A DNA stretch of 9,955 nucleotides, taken from NCBI GenBank assembly GCA_021831005.1, contig JAKBNO010000019.1, positions 1 through 9,955 on the forward strand, given 5' to 3'. A program made the translations under genes and the position numbers. This DNA is from Thermoplasmata archaeon (GTDB taxonomy: Archaea > Thermoplasmatota > Thermoplasmata > Thermoplasmatales > GCA-001856825). Position 1 is the first letter of the stretch. Each line of letters starts with the position of its first letter. This document shows positions 1 through 5,465 of the stretch, one piece after another. The notes under the pieces were generated by a model. That model saw only the letters and a program-made list of their open reading frames with translations, was not told where the DNA came from and made no database searches.

Positions 1-573
1 GTAAGAAATCCCCAGTTCTTTCTCATCCGTCTGCCCTTCCCACAAGTCAGCTGACGGTGACTTCTTCATCAGCCAATCTGGGAAGTTGTACATTCTAGCT
101 ATCTCGTATACCTGGGTCTTGTACAGGTCGCCTATTATCTGAAAATCGGAACCACCGTCACCGAATTTTGTAAAATAACCGGTGAGGAGCTCACTCTTGT
201 TCGAAGTTCCTGCTACCAGACCATCGTACTTATTGGCCACCGAGTACAGGTAGATCATTCTAAGTCTCGCCTTGATGTTACCCAACAGTCTTGCATCCTT
301 AGATGTGCTCTCAAAAAACTCCAGTGCCTTGTCCATCTGTATAGTTTCGTATGGAAGTTTCAGGAAATCTGAAACCCTCTTCACGTCTCGGTTCTCTTTA
401 CCGAAAGGAAGTGAGTAGAGGTGGATCTTTTCCTTACTGATGTTCTTCTTGAGAATGTAAGCCACTAGTGTTGAATCAATCCCCCCCGAAATACCCAAAA
501 TGACATCCTTCTTACCAACGAATTCTTTGGTGAAAATATCCAGAACTTCAGTCGTTCCCTCAAGAAGCTCCAT
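1..573 (-). CDS. nadE: NH3-dependent NAD+ synthetase, C-terminus cut off by window edge
   Basis: Catalyses the ATP-dependent amidation of deamido-NAD to NAD, the last step of NAD synthesis. The 191 visible residues begin MELLEGTTEV and contain the PP-loop ATP-binding motif SGGIDST (residues 29-35), a GNIKARLRM segment (98-106), the GTSNKSELLTGYFTKFGDGG region (122-141) and the P-S-A-x-L...QTDE-x-ELG segment (173-188), all typical of NadE. There is no N-terminal glutaminase (CN-hydrolase) domain, so ammonia is the expected nitrogen donor. Family members are about 240-275 residues, so roughly 50-80 residues lie outside the left edge. The ATG at 573-571 has no Shine-Dalgarno motif but a TATA-like tract about 26 nt upstream, fitting a leaderless mRNA. 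Divergent from the tRNA-Ser gene. Confidence 0.95.
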   Translation of the reverse strand, partial: MELLEGTTEVLDIFTKEFVGKKDVILGISGGIDSTLVAYILKKNISKEKIHLYSLPFGKENRDVKRVSDFLKLPYETIQMDKALEFFESTSKDARLLGNIKARLRMIYLYSVANKYDGLVAGTSNKSELLTGYFTKFGDGGSDFQIIGDLYKTQVYEIARMYNFPDWLMKKSPSADLWEGQTDEKELGISY

Positions 574-590
574 TGTTGTTGGAAACGTGG

Positions 591-603
591 AAATAATAAT
601 AAA
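591..603. promoter_or_regulatory. Shared AT-rich tract serving as TATA element for nadE and tRNA-Ser
   Basis: The tract AAATAATAATAAA lies between two divergent genes. Its centre (about 597) is roughly 25 nt upstream of the nadE ATG on the minus strand and about 30 nt upstream of the mature tRNA 5' end on the plus strand. Both distances fit archaeal box A spacing. No other AT-rich stretch in the 55-nt gap could serve either gene. Dual use is inferred from position only. Confidence 0.5.
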
Positions 604-628
604 CCTTGTGCATTTGAGGTAGAGTACA

Positions 629-725
629 GCCGAGGTGGCCCAGCCCGGGAAGGCGCAAGCCTGGAACGGATTTACAGATAGCTTGTTCTCGCAAGAGATC
701 GGGAGTTCAAATCTCCCCCTCGGCG
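629..725 (+). tRNA. tRNA-Ser(GGA) with a 13-nt intron
   Basis: The fold is clear. Acceptor arms are GCCGAGG (629-635) and CCTCGGC (718-724), with discriminator G at 725 as usual for archaeal tRNA-Ser. The D stem is GCC/GGC. The anticodon stem is CAAGC (656-660) with GCTTG (681-685). The long variable arm TCTC-GCAA-GAGA (687-698) marks a class II tRNA. The T arm is GGGAG, loop TTCAAAT, CTCCC (701-717). The anticodon-side loop is 20 nt instead of 7; removing 667-679 (CGGATTTACAGAT) leaves C-T-GGA-A-A with anticodon GGA at 663-665. The 3' CCA is not encoded. Leu is the other class II possibility, but the GGA anticodon and G73 point to Ser. Confidence 0.93.
667..679 (+). other. tRNA-Ser intron at canonical position 37/38
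   Basis: The 13 nt between A37 (666) and A38 (680) can be drawn as a relaxed bulge-helix-bulge. CTGG (661-664) faces ACAG (674-677) with three Watson-Crick pairs and one G-A mismatch. It is flanked by 3-nt bulges AAC (665-667) and ATA (678-680). Cutting after the second base of each bulge, as the archaeal tRNA-splicing endonuclease does, gives exactly this intron and a normal 7-nt loop. The inner helix is missing; only a GGATTT loop remains. Confidence 0.8.
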
Positions 726-870
726 CTCTTAACGTAGAAAAGAGATTCGAATGAGCCTTCAATTGCACGGTTGAGTGCTCGAACGGGTGGAATTTTAATT
801 GTTCAGGTTTCGAATAAGAGAACAAAATATTTGCACAATCAATTGTATCTTTTGGAAATAAGGTGAAATA
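726..870 (+). promoter_or_regulatory. 145-nt spacer before the Nudix gene with TATA-like box and Shine-Dalgarno
   Basis: No ORF or RNA fold is evident here. AAAATATTT (824-832) is the likeliest box A and would place transcription start near 855. A second candidate is TTTTAATT (793-800). AGGTGA (861-866) matches the archaeal anti-SD and lies 4 nt before the TTG start, so this gene appears to have a short leader rather than a leaderless mRNA. Two similar strings, TTCGAATGAG (746-755) and TTCGAATAAG (809-818), occur 63 nt apart; their meaning is unknown. Confidence 0.45.
861..866 (+). promoter_or_regulatory. Shine-Dalgarno of the Nudix gene
   Basis: AGGTGA, 4 nt before a TTG codon. It decides the start because no ATG or GTG fits better. 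It is the only convincing ribosome-binding site in front of a gene here; the other gene starts lack one. Confidence 0.6.
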
Positions 871-1332
871 TTGAAGAAATGCATCGTCGCAGGAGTATTG
901 ATCTTCAGCGAGGACGGAAGAAAGGTCCTTCTGGTAAAGCACAGGAAGCTTGGCATGTGGATCTATCCAGGTGGTCACATTGAGAAGAATGAGAATCCAC
1001 TAGAATGCGCCATACGAGAATCCAAGGAAGAAACCGGTGCCTCTTTTGAAATCCTATCTACGAGTGATTTCACTGTCGATGCCGTATCTGCAAAAAGTAC
1101 ACCACAACCTCTTGTTTTAATGAATGAAATCGTCCCCTACTCCGAAGGACCTCACGAACACTTTGACATGATTTATCTCGGGAAAGCGACGGGTTCAGAA
1201 TTCAAGAATAATGAAGAATCCTCGGACTGCAAGTGGATAGACGAGGGTGAAATCGAAGGGCTCGAAACCTTCTCCAATGTGAAAGAAATCATTAAGTTCG
1301 GTTTTAAAGAGTTTAGAAGAATAGAAAAGTAG
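871..1332 (+). CDS. Nudix hydrolase family protein
   Basis: A 153-residue single-domain Nudix protein, a pyrophosphohydrolase acting on a nucleoside diphosphate linked to another moiety. The Nudix box spans residues 35-57 and is intact: G35, five residues, E41, seven residues, R49-E50, then E53-E54-x-G56. This supplies the metal-binding glutamates. The N-terminal beta strands (CIVAGVLIF...KVLLVKHRKLGMWIYPGG) are typical. Nothing visible fixes the substrate: ADP-ribose, (d)NTPs and dinucleoside polyphosphates all remain possible. The TTG start at 871 is favoured by the AGGTGA at 861-866. The gene lies 60 nt before the dienelactone hydrolase gene, which has its own TATA-like tract, so co-transcription is uncertain. 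Confidence 0.9.
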   Translation: MKKCIVAGVLIFSEDGRKVLLVKHRKLGMWIYPGGHIEKNENPLECAIRESKEETGASFEILSTSDFTVDAVSAKSTPQPLVLMNEIVPYSEGPHEHFDMIYLGKATGSEFKNNEESSDCKWIDEGEIEGLETFSNVKEIIKFGFKEFRRIEK

Positions 1333-1334
1333 TG

Positions 1335-1349
1335 GTTCGCTTATCGAAC
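1335..1349. repeat. Short inverted repeat after the Nudix gene
   Basis: GTTCG (1335-1339) and CGAAC (1345-1349) are perfect 5-nt arms around CTTAT, starting 3 nt after the Nudix stop codon. It could be a 3' hairpin or a protein site ahead of the next promoter. At this length chance is a real possibility. Confidence 0.3.
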
Positions 1350-1366
1350 AAGCCATTTAGAAAACC

Positions 1367-1377
1367 TTAATTAAAAT
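1367..1377 (+). promoter_or_regulatory. TATA-like box of the dienelactone hydrolase gene
   Basis: TTAATTAAAAT is centred about 22 nt upstream of the ATG at 1393, and there is no Shine-Dalgarno between them. A leaderless or nearly leaderless mRNA is inferred. Confidence 0.45.
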
Positions 1378-1392
1378 ATTAGATGTCATGCT

Positions 1393-2184
1393 ATGGACGA
1401 GGGAGAAACAATTGAATATCCAACTTTTGATGGTTCAAATGTCAAGTCATTTCTCGTAGGGAACCGGAATTCAAAGAGCGCTATTATCGTGATCCAAGAG
1501 ATATGGGGTCTGACAAACTTCATCAAGAATTATTCAAGGCGCTTATCTTCCCTTGGATTTCTTGTAATCGCTCCACACTTGTACTCAAGAAAGGAGGAGT
1601 ACGATCTATTCACACAGGAGAACATAGCGATGGCTATGAGGCTCTTCTTCGAAATTCCTGTGGAAAAAAGGGGAGAACCAGAATCAATAAAGGCAGTGAT
1701 GGAAAGAGCTACGGCCGAACAGAGAGAAGTGATAACCAAGCTCATGATGGGAAGAGATCAGCTGCAAGTGAAAATGGCAAAGGATCTTGCAATGGCGTAT
1801 GAATATCTAAAGAGTAATTTCAAACCTTCAAAGTACGGCGTTGTTGGATTCTGCATGGGCGGTGGGCTCTCATTCAGAGTATCGACCCAACTTCCATTTG
1901 ATGCTACTGTAGTCTATTACGGAGCAAATCCGCCAGACCTTAATGATATCTCGAAGATGAAAGGTCCAGTGTTGGCACTTTATGCGGGAGAAGATCCAGG
2001 AATAAATGCGGGGATACCGGAAGCAATAACAAATTTTCTGAAATTCAAGAAGCAGATTGAGCTGAAGATTTACCCGAATACGAGACACGCCTTCGCAAAC
2101 ACTGATGGGGCTGCTTACGTCAAGGAAGCTGCAGAAGATGCTTGGGAGAAAACAGAGTCGCACTTCAAGAAGAATCTGCTATGA
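1393..2184 (+). CDS. Dienelactone hydrolase family protein (alpha/beta hydrolase)
   Basis: A 263-residue cytosolic alpha/beta hydrolase of the dienelactone hydrolase (carboxymethylenebutenolidase) family. The catalytic triad is visible: Cys154 in the nucleophile elbow GFCMGG, Asp201 in AGEDPG, and His232 in NTRHAFAN. Glu36 in IQEIWGL matches the glutamate that holds the cysteine in known enzymes. Family members are often about 230-240 residues; the extra length is a charged, probably helical segment at roughly residues 66-125 between the strand-2 region (FLVIAPHLYSR) and the helix before the nucleophile. No aromatic-degradation genes are nearby, so the true substrate is unknown; ester or lactone hydrolysis is a family inference. 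The nearby ATGs at 1383 and 1388 are out of frame. Confidence 0.92.
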   Translation: MDEGETIEYPTFDGSNVKSFLVGNRNSKSAIIVIQEIWGLTNFIKNYSRRLSSLGFLVIAPHLYSRKEEYDLFTQENIAMAMRLFFEIPVEKRGEPESIKAVMERATAEQREVITKLMMGRDQLQVKMAKDLAMAYEYLKSNFKPSKYGVVGFCMGGGLSFRVSTQLPFDATVVYYGANPPDLNDISKMKGPVLALYAGEDPGINAGIPEAITNFLKFKKQIELKIYPNTRHAFANTDGAAYVKEAAEDAWEKTESHFKKNLL

Positions 2185-2273
2185 AGAAGGAAGATCAGCT
2201 ACTGAGCAACTGCTTCCTCACTTGGACAGAAATACTTGAAGAAAAGGAATCGAAGAAGAATAAAATAGAATAG
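2181..2273 (+). CDS. Possible 30-residue small protein overlapping the hydrolase stop (ATGA)
   Basis: The ORF starts with an ATG that shares the ATGA overlap with the TGA of the dienelactone hydrolase gene. It encodes a charged 30-residue peptide starting MKKEDQLLSNCFLTW, with a Lys/Glu-rich tail, ending in TAG. The same ATGA coupling links S8e to SRP19 here, so the arrangement suits translational coupling. Against it: there is no recognised family, and the Lys/Glu-rich half is the complement of a pyrimidine-rich tract that may be the transcription terminator of the opposing ferredoxin gene. Treat as a candidate only. Confidence 0.3.
   Translation: MKKEDQLLSNCFLTWTEILEEKESKKNKIE
2233..2272 (-). 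terminator. Pyrimidine/T-rich tract downstream of the ferredoxin gene
   Basis: Read on the minus strand, this stretch 30-70 nt past the ferredoxin stop holds several short T runs within pyrimidine-rich sequence (ATTCTATTTTATTCTTCTTC and the bases after it). Archaeal termination is mainly directed by T-rich tracts without hairpins, so this is the probable terminator. Confidence 0.4.
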
Positions 2274-2302
2274 GTCAGAATTTTGAAATGTAGTCGATCG
2301 TA

Positions 2303-2731
2303 TTACTTTCTCATGGCCACGGAAATGGCACTTACTGGGCAGGCAGTAACACAAGCGTTGCAGAAAATGCAGTCCGCCTCCCTGATTGGATCGCACTTGT
2401 CCGTTCTGTCCTTGTTCCATTCATCCGTTCCTTCCGCAACCTTCTTGTCGTTGCCCGTCCCCTTGTTTCCCGCATTCAGGAACCACTCGTAAACGTTGAC
2501 AGGGCACACATCCATACAGGATCCGTCTGCTATACAAGACTCCCAGTCAACAGCTACGTTAGTTCCGTGGATTCCTAGTTTAGTTGGATAGACCTTTCCA
2601 TCCTTATCTAGCCTTTCCTTGCCTTCGGCCCTGACCTCGTGACCAGCGTGATTTCCAGTGATTGGAAACTCGTCTTGCTTGTCGAAGAAATTGTCATCAA
2701 TAGGTTTAGAATTGTAGTCAACCTTGGCCAT
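2303..2731 (-). CDS. zfx: Zinc-containing dicluster ferredoxin
   Basis: A 142-residue soluble electron carrier of the Thermoplasma/Sulfolobus zinc-ferredoxin type, which accepts electrons from 2-oxoacid:ferredoxin oxidoreductases. The N-terminal extension carries His28, His31 and His55, matching the three zinc-binding histidines known from Sulfolobus; Asp95 may be the fourth ligand. Cluster I has C66-x2-D69-x2-C72-x3-C76-P, with Asp replacing one Cys, the pattern of a [3Fe-4S] (or Asp-ligated) cluster. Cluster II is C121-x2-C124-x2-C127-x3-C131-P for [4Fe-4S]. An in-frame upstream start at 2803 exists, but the ATG at 2731-2729 gives the normal family length and lies about 25 nt after a TATA box. 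Monocistronic; divergent from the stomatin gene. Confidence 0.96.
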   Translation of the reverse strand: MAKVDYNSKPIDDNFFDKQDEFPITGNHAGHEVRAEGKERLDKDGKVYPTKLGIHGTNVAVDWESCIADGSCMDVCPVNVYEWFLNAGNKGTGNDKKVAEGTDEWNKDRTDKCDPIREADCIFCNACVTACPVSAISVAMRK

Positions 2732-2750
2732 ATTTTGACAAGAAAAGATG

Positions 2751-2760
2751 ATATTAATAA
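2751..2760 (-). promoter_or_regulatory. TATA box of the ferredoxin gene
   Basis: TTATTAATAT on the minus strand, centred about 25 nt from the first base of the ATG, with no Shine-Dalgarno. This is the clearest leaderless promoter in the window. Confidence 0.6.
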
Positions 2761-2798
2761 TTTTTGACTTTGGTTCTCTGTCCGACCAATCCTCAAAA

Positions 2799-2808
2799 AA
2801 CATTAATA
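2799..2808 (+). promoter_or_regulatory. TATA-like box of the stomatin gene
   Basis: AACATTAATA is centred about 25 nt before the ATG at 2829. This position supports choosing 2829 over the longer in-frame start at 2748, which would lie upstream of transcription start and inside the ferredoxin promoter. Confidence 0.5.
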
Positions 2809-2828
2809 CGAACTATCGATGGACTGCT

Positions 2829-3752
2829 ATGATAATCCCATATATGACAACAGCACTAGCAATCTCTACTAACGTGGGTGAAGACGCCCTAATTGCTCTG
2901 GTCGCTATAATTCTACTGGCATTTTTGTTTTATTCGATTAAAATAGTGAGAGAATATCAGAGAATTGTCGTTTTCAGATTTGGTAGGGCACTTGCTCAGA
3001 AGGGACCCGGGATAGTTTTCATCTACCCGATAATTGATGTTCCAGTAAGGGTCGACCTTAGAGAGAGATTCCTCACCATTCCTCATCAGACCTGCATCAC
3101 AAAAGATAACGCACCGGTGGACGTCGATTTCATCATTTATTTCAAGGTCATCAGCGCCTCAGACTCAGTCATTCAGGTACAGAATTTTGAAGGGGCTGCG
3201 ATGGGAATTGCTACAACTACACTGAGGGCCGTTGTGGGAGACATAAATCTTGATGAAGTTCTATCAAAGAGAGAGAACATTAACGCAATACTGAGGACGA
3301 AGCTTGATGAAGTAACGACCAGGTGGGGAGTAAAAGTAACCAACGTGGAAATCAGGGAAATACTGCCTCCAAAGAACGTATCCGATGCAATGATAATGCA
3401 GATGAGCGCTGAAAGATCAAGGAGAGCTGTGGTCACAGAAGCTGAAGGAAAGAAACAGGCAACTATCACAGTCGCAGAGGGAGACAAGCAATCCAACATA
3501 CTGAGGGCTGAAGGAGACAGGCAATCTGCAATATTGAGGGCCGAGGGATACGCCATGGCGCTCTCAACGATATTCAGTGCAGCCAAGGAAATCGATCAGA
3601 AAACGATGGCACTCCAGTATCTCGACATGATGAAAACTCTGGGATCGAGCAATTCGACCAAGTACGTGATACCTATGGAATTCACTGAAATGTTCAGGCC
3701 ATTCACTGAAACCCTTAGGTCGGCATCAGCCTCAAATAACAAGAAAGAATAA
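2829..3752 (+). CDS. Stomatin/prohibitin-like SPFH-domain membrane protein (slipin)
   Basis: A 307-residue membrane-anchored scaffold of the SPFH superfamily. One hydrophobic segment (about residues 20-38) is followed by the SPFH domain (about 41-200), starting REYQRIVVFRFGR and including GPGIVFIYPIIDVPVRVDLRE. Then come three to four 11-residue repeats (204-246) of the form x-A-E-G-x-x-Q-x-x-I-L, which make the long helix used in oligomerisation, and a short C-terminal region. Archaeal slipins act with NfeD-type proteases, and here the next gene (8 nt downstream) encodes a short NfeD, so the two are probably co-transcribed. ATG 2829 was chosen from the TATA spacing; a second in-frame ATG at 2844 is also possible. 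The start is less certain than the family. Confidence 0.93.
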   Translation: MIIPYMTTALAISTNVGEDALIALVAIILLAFLFYSIKIVREYQRIVVFRFGRALAQKGPGIVFIYPIIDVPVRVDLRERFLTIPHQTCITKDNAPVDVDFIIYFKVISASDSVIQVQNFEGAAMGIATTTLRAVVGDINLDEVLSKRENINAILRTKLDEVTTRWGVKVTNVEIREILPPKNVSDAMIMQMSAERSRRAVVTEAEGKKQATITVAEGDKQSNILRAEGDRQSAILRAEGYAMALSTIFSAAKEIDQKTMALQYLDMMKTLGSSNSTKYVIPMEFTEMFRPFTETLRSASASNNKKE

Positions 3753-3760
3753 GTAGAACA

Positions 3761-4177
3761 ATGACAAAGGAACCCAGTGACTTTGCCTTAAAATATGGCT
3801 TCAGGACCGTAATTCCTGTTGCCATAATTCTTATTTTTGCGATCATACTGCTGGTTGAATACTTAACAACGGGAATGAACAACACATTCATTCTTGCTTT
3901 CTCGATCGTATTTTTTCTGATAGCATTACTACTCTATGTTGGTTTTAGGATCACCATTTCTCACAGAATCACGAAGAAATACTTTCATATCGAAACCCTG
4001 GTAGGACAGACCGGGAGGGTCATAAATGGAGTCCCCGCAAACGTCGTCGGAACCGTCACGGTCGTCAATGAAGACTGGAGCTTCGTCTGCGACTCGGATA
4101 CCTCGGACAATGACCTTGTCACCATAACCGAAGTCCAGACTGACAACGTGACCGTCAGGGTCAAGAAGATTTCTTGA
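3761..4177 (+). CDS. Short NfeD-type membrane protein with C-terminal OB-fold
   Basis: A 138-residue protein with two hydrophobic segments (about residues 16-34 and 42-63) and a C-terminal OB-fold-like NfeD domain (about 79-138). That domain shows the family pattern GQTGRV...VVGTVTVVNEDWSF...VTITEVQTDNVTVRVKK, with the conserved acidic-x-Trp motif (E104-D-W106). It lacks the protease domain of the long form. In known archaeal pairs the OB domain of NfeD is associated with the partner stomatin; here the stomatin gene is directly upstream. The last 17 nt overlap the convergent long-NfeD gene, within an inverted repeat, so both proteins end in VKK-x-S. Confidence 0.85.
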   Translation: MTKEPSDFALKYGFRTVIPVAIILIFAIILLVEYLTTGMNNTFILAFSIVFFLIALLLYVGFRITISHRITKKYFHIETLVGQTGRVINGVPANVVGTVTVVNEDWSFVCDSDTSDNDLVTITEVQTDNVTVRVKKIS

Positions 4178-4179
4178 CC
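4159..4179. repeat. Perfect 9-bp inverted repeat spanning the shared 3' ends of both NfeD genes
   Basis: Arms GGTCAAGAA (4159-4167) and TTCTTGACC (4171-4179) are separated by GAT. Both stop codons (TGA at 4175-4177 plus strand; TGA at 4163-4161 minus strand) lie inside it. It encodes the VKKIS end of one protein and the KKSS end of the other. It could also form a hairpin at the 3' end of either transcript. Confidence 0.75.
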
Positions 4180-5417
4180 GTTGCGAGCCCTTCACTATAG
4201 CTCAAGACCTCAATCTCTTCTCCCTTCATTATGGCTTCAGAAGAGGTTGCGCTCCACTCCTCTGACAACACGTTAACTACTCCCTTTTTTCCAGGTTCTA
4301 TGTCTGTGACTGCCTTGCCCTTCTTCCCTACTATGATCTGAGGGCCCACTCTTGCAGGCCTGCTCAGCGCTGCCTTTCTGATACCGATCAGATAGAGGGC
4401 TCCTATGGGGAGCACCGTTGCCTCAAGTGCAATCAAGGCATAATTGGATCCGGTGATTATAGGGCCTTTGGCGGAGTAGCTGACTCCTATGAGCAAAATC
4501 AGTCCGCCAGCAATGACAAGAATCACTCCTGCAACCATAGCCAGACCGTGGCCAAGTTTGATTTCCAAGAATATGAGGGCAATTCCCAGTACCATCAACA
4601 GAACTGCTATAGGCTGGAAGCTGACTAGAGTGACACCCCAGAATCCTAGCGCAAGGGCTACAATGCCTGCAACGCTAAGAGCTATAGATCCGTGGAATAT
4701 GTCGAGTAGTATCGCGACAGCTCCAATGAGTATCAGGAAATCTGCGACCGTGGAATTCGAGAGGAACGATTCCATTTGTTGAACATCGTTTTCATAGAAC
4801 TGAATTTGGGGAAGGTTTTGGTACCCCCGTTGCTGAAGCACTCCAGCCAGGCTATCAGATAGCCCCGACACGAGTCCAATCCTTGAGGCATTTTGAGCAG
4901 TATAAGCGACATTGTTTTCGACCATCTGATAAACCGCTGATTGATTCCAACCGTGCGTTTGGGCAAGTGATTCCATGAAAGAGTAAGACGCGTTTGTGAC
5001 GTGCTGTTCTTCAAGTGCACTCCCGCCTATGATGTACGGTTTTGATGGACCGATGAAGCTAGAATTACCCATATAGACGTAGTTGGAAGAAAGTGCTATG
5101 TAGGAGCCAGCCGATGCCGCCATGTCCCCTGACGGAACGTATGTCGTGACGTTGATCGTCTTTTCTGCAGCTATTGTGTAATTTACTATTGCAAACGCAT
5201 TTGTCAGGTACCCTCCAGGAGTATTCATCACAATAATCACGGGATCATTGTGTGAAACTGCGTACGACAGTACAGACTGGAAATAATCCTGTGCACCACT
5301 ATCCACAGGGTAACTGAAGTTTATTATGACCAAGGAATGAGTATTTGCTTGAGCAGATGGAATTGAAAAAACAACCACTAATGCTAAGAACAGCACCATT
5401 ACGAGTGCGAATTTCAT
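4161..5417 (-). CDS. Long NfeD-family membrane protein with ClpP-class serine protease domain
   Basis: A 418-residue membrane protein. A signal peptide (1-24, ending AQA) is followed by an extracytoplasmic ClpP/SppA-like domain (about 25-215) with NTPGG (65-69) and Ser102 in AASAGSYIAL. Then come four to five hydrophobic segments (about 224-345) and a C-terminal OB-fold NfeD domain (about 360-418, with EEWSA). It corresponds to Pyrococcus horikoshii PH1510 (Ser97/Lys138 dyad), which cleaves the C-terminal hydrophobic part of its partner stomatin. By my alignment from memory, the dyad lysine position is His139 (EQHVTN against PPKITN); Lys126 is the only nearby lysine. Activity may therefore differ or be lost. 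Unlike PH1510, it faces the stomatin gene instead of sharing its operon. Confidence 0.9.
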   Translation of the reverse strand: MKFALVMVLFLALVVVFSIPSAQANTHSLVIINFSYPVDSGAQDYFQSVLSYAVSHNDPVIIVMNTPGGYLTNAFAIVNYTIAAEKTINVTTYVPSGDMAASAGSYIALSSNYVYMGNSSFIGPSKPYIIGGSALEEQHVTNASYSFMESLAQTHGWNQSAVYQMVENNVAYTAQNASRIGLVSGLSDSLAGVLQQRGYQNLPQIQFYENDVQQMESFLSNSTVADFLILIGAVAILLDIFHGSIALSVAGIVALALGFWGVTLVSFQPIAVLLMVLGIALIFLEIKLGHGLAMVAGVILVIAGGLILLIGVSYSAKGPIITGSNYALIALEATVLPIGALYLIGIRKAALSRPARVGPQIIVGKKGKAVTDIEPGKKGVVNVLSEEWSATSSEAIMKGEEIEVLSYSEGLATVKKSS

Positions 5418-5437
5418 TCTAATATATTCATTGCCGA

Positions 5438-5445
5438 GAAATAAG
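5438..5445 (-). promoter_or_regulatory. Weak TATA-like box of the long NfeD gene
   Basis: CTTATTTC on the minus strand, about 25 nt upstream of the ATG at 5417; no Shine-Dalgarno. Inferred from spacing only. Confidence 0.35.
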
Positions 5446-5465
5446 GTTTCTTCTTTGATTTTTGC

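Noticed and set aside
460..471. 12-nt string AGCCACTAGTGT shared with 7351-7362
   Set aside because: Exact 12-mers are expected to recur by chance a few times in 10 kb; both copies lie within ordinary coding sequence and nothing flanks them in common.
2732..2803. N-terminal extension of the ferredoxin to an upstream in-frame start
   Set aside because: It would extend through the TATA box; the 142-residue form matches the known family length.
2748..2828. Longer stomatin start at 2748
   Set aside because: The extra 27 residues overlap the divergent ferredoxin promoter and lie upstream of the predicted transcription start.
3173..3586. 137-codon open frame on the minus strand inside the stomatin gene
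   Set aside because: It is antisense to the repeat-rich SPFH coding region; its serine/leucine-rich repeats mirror the AEG repeats and match no family.
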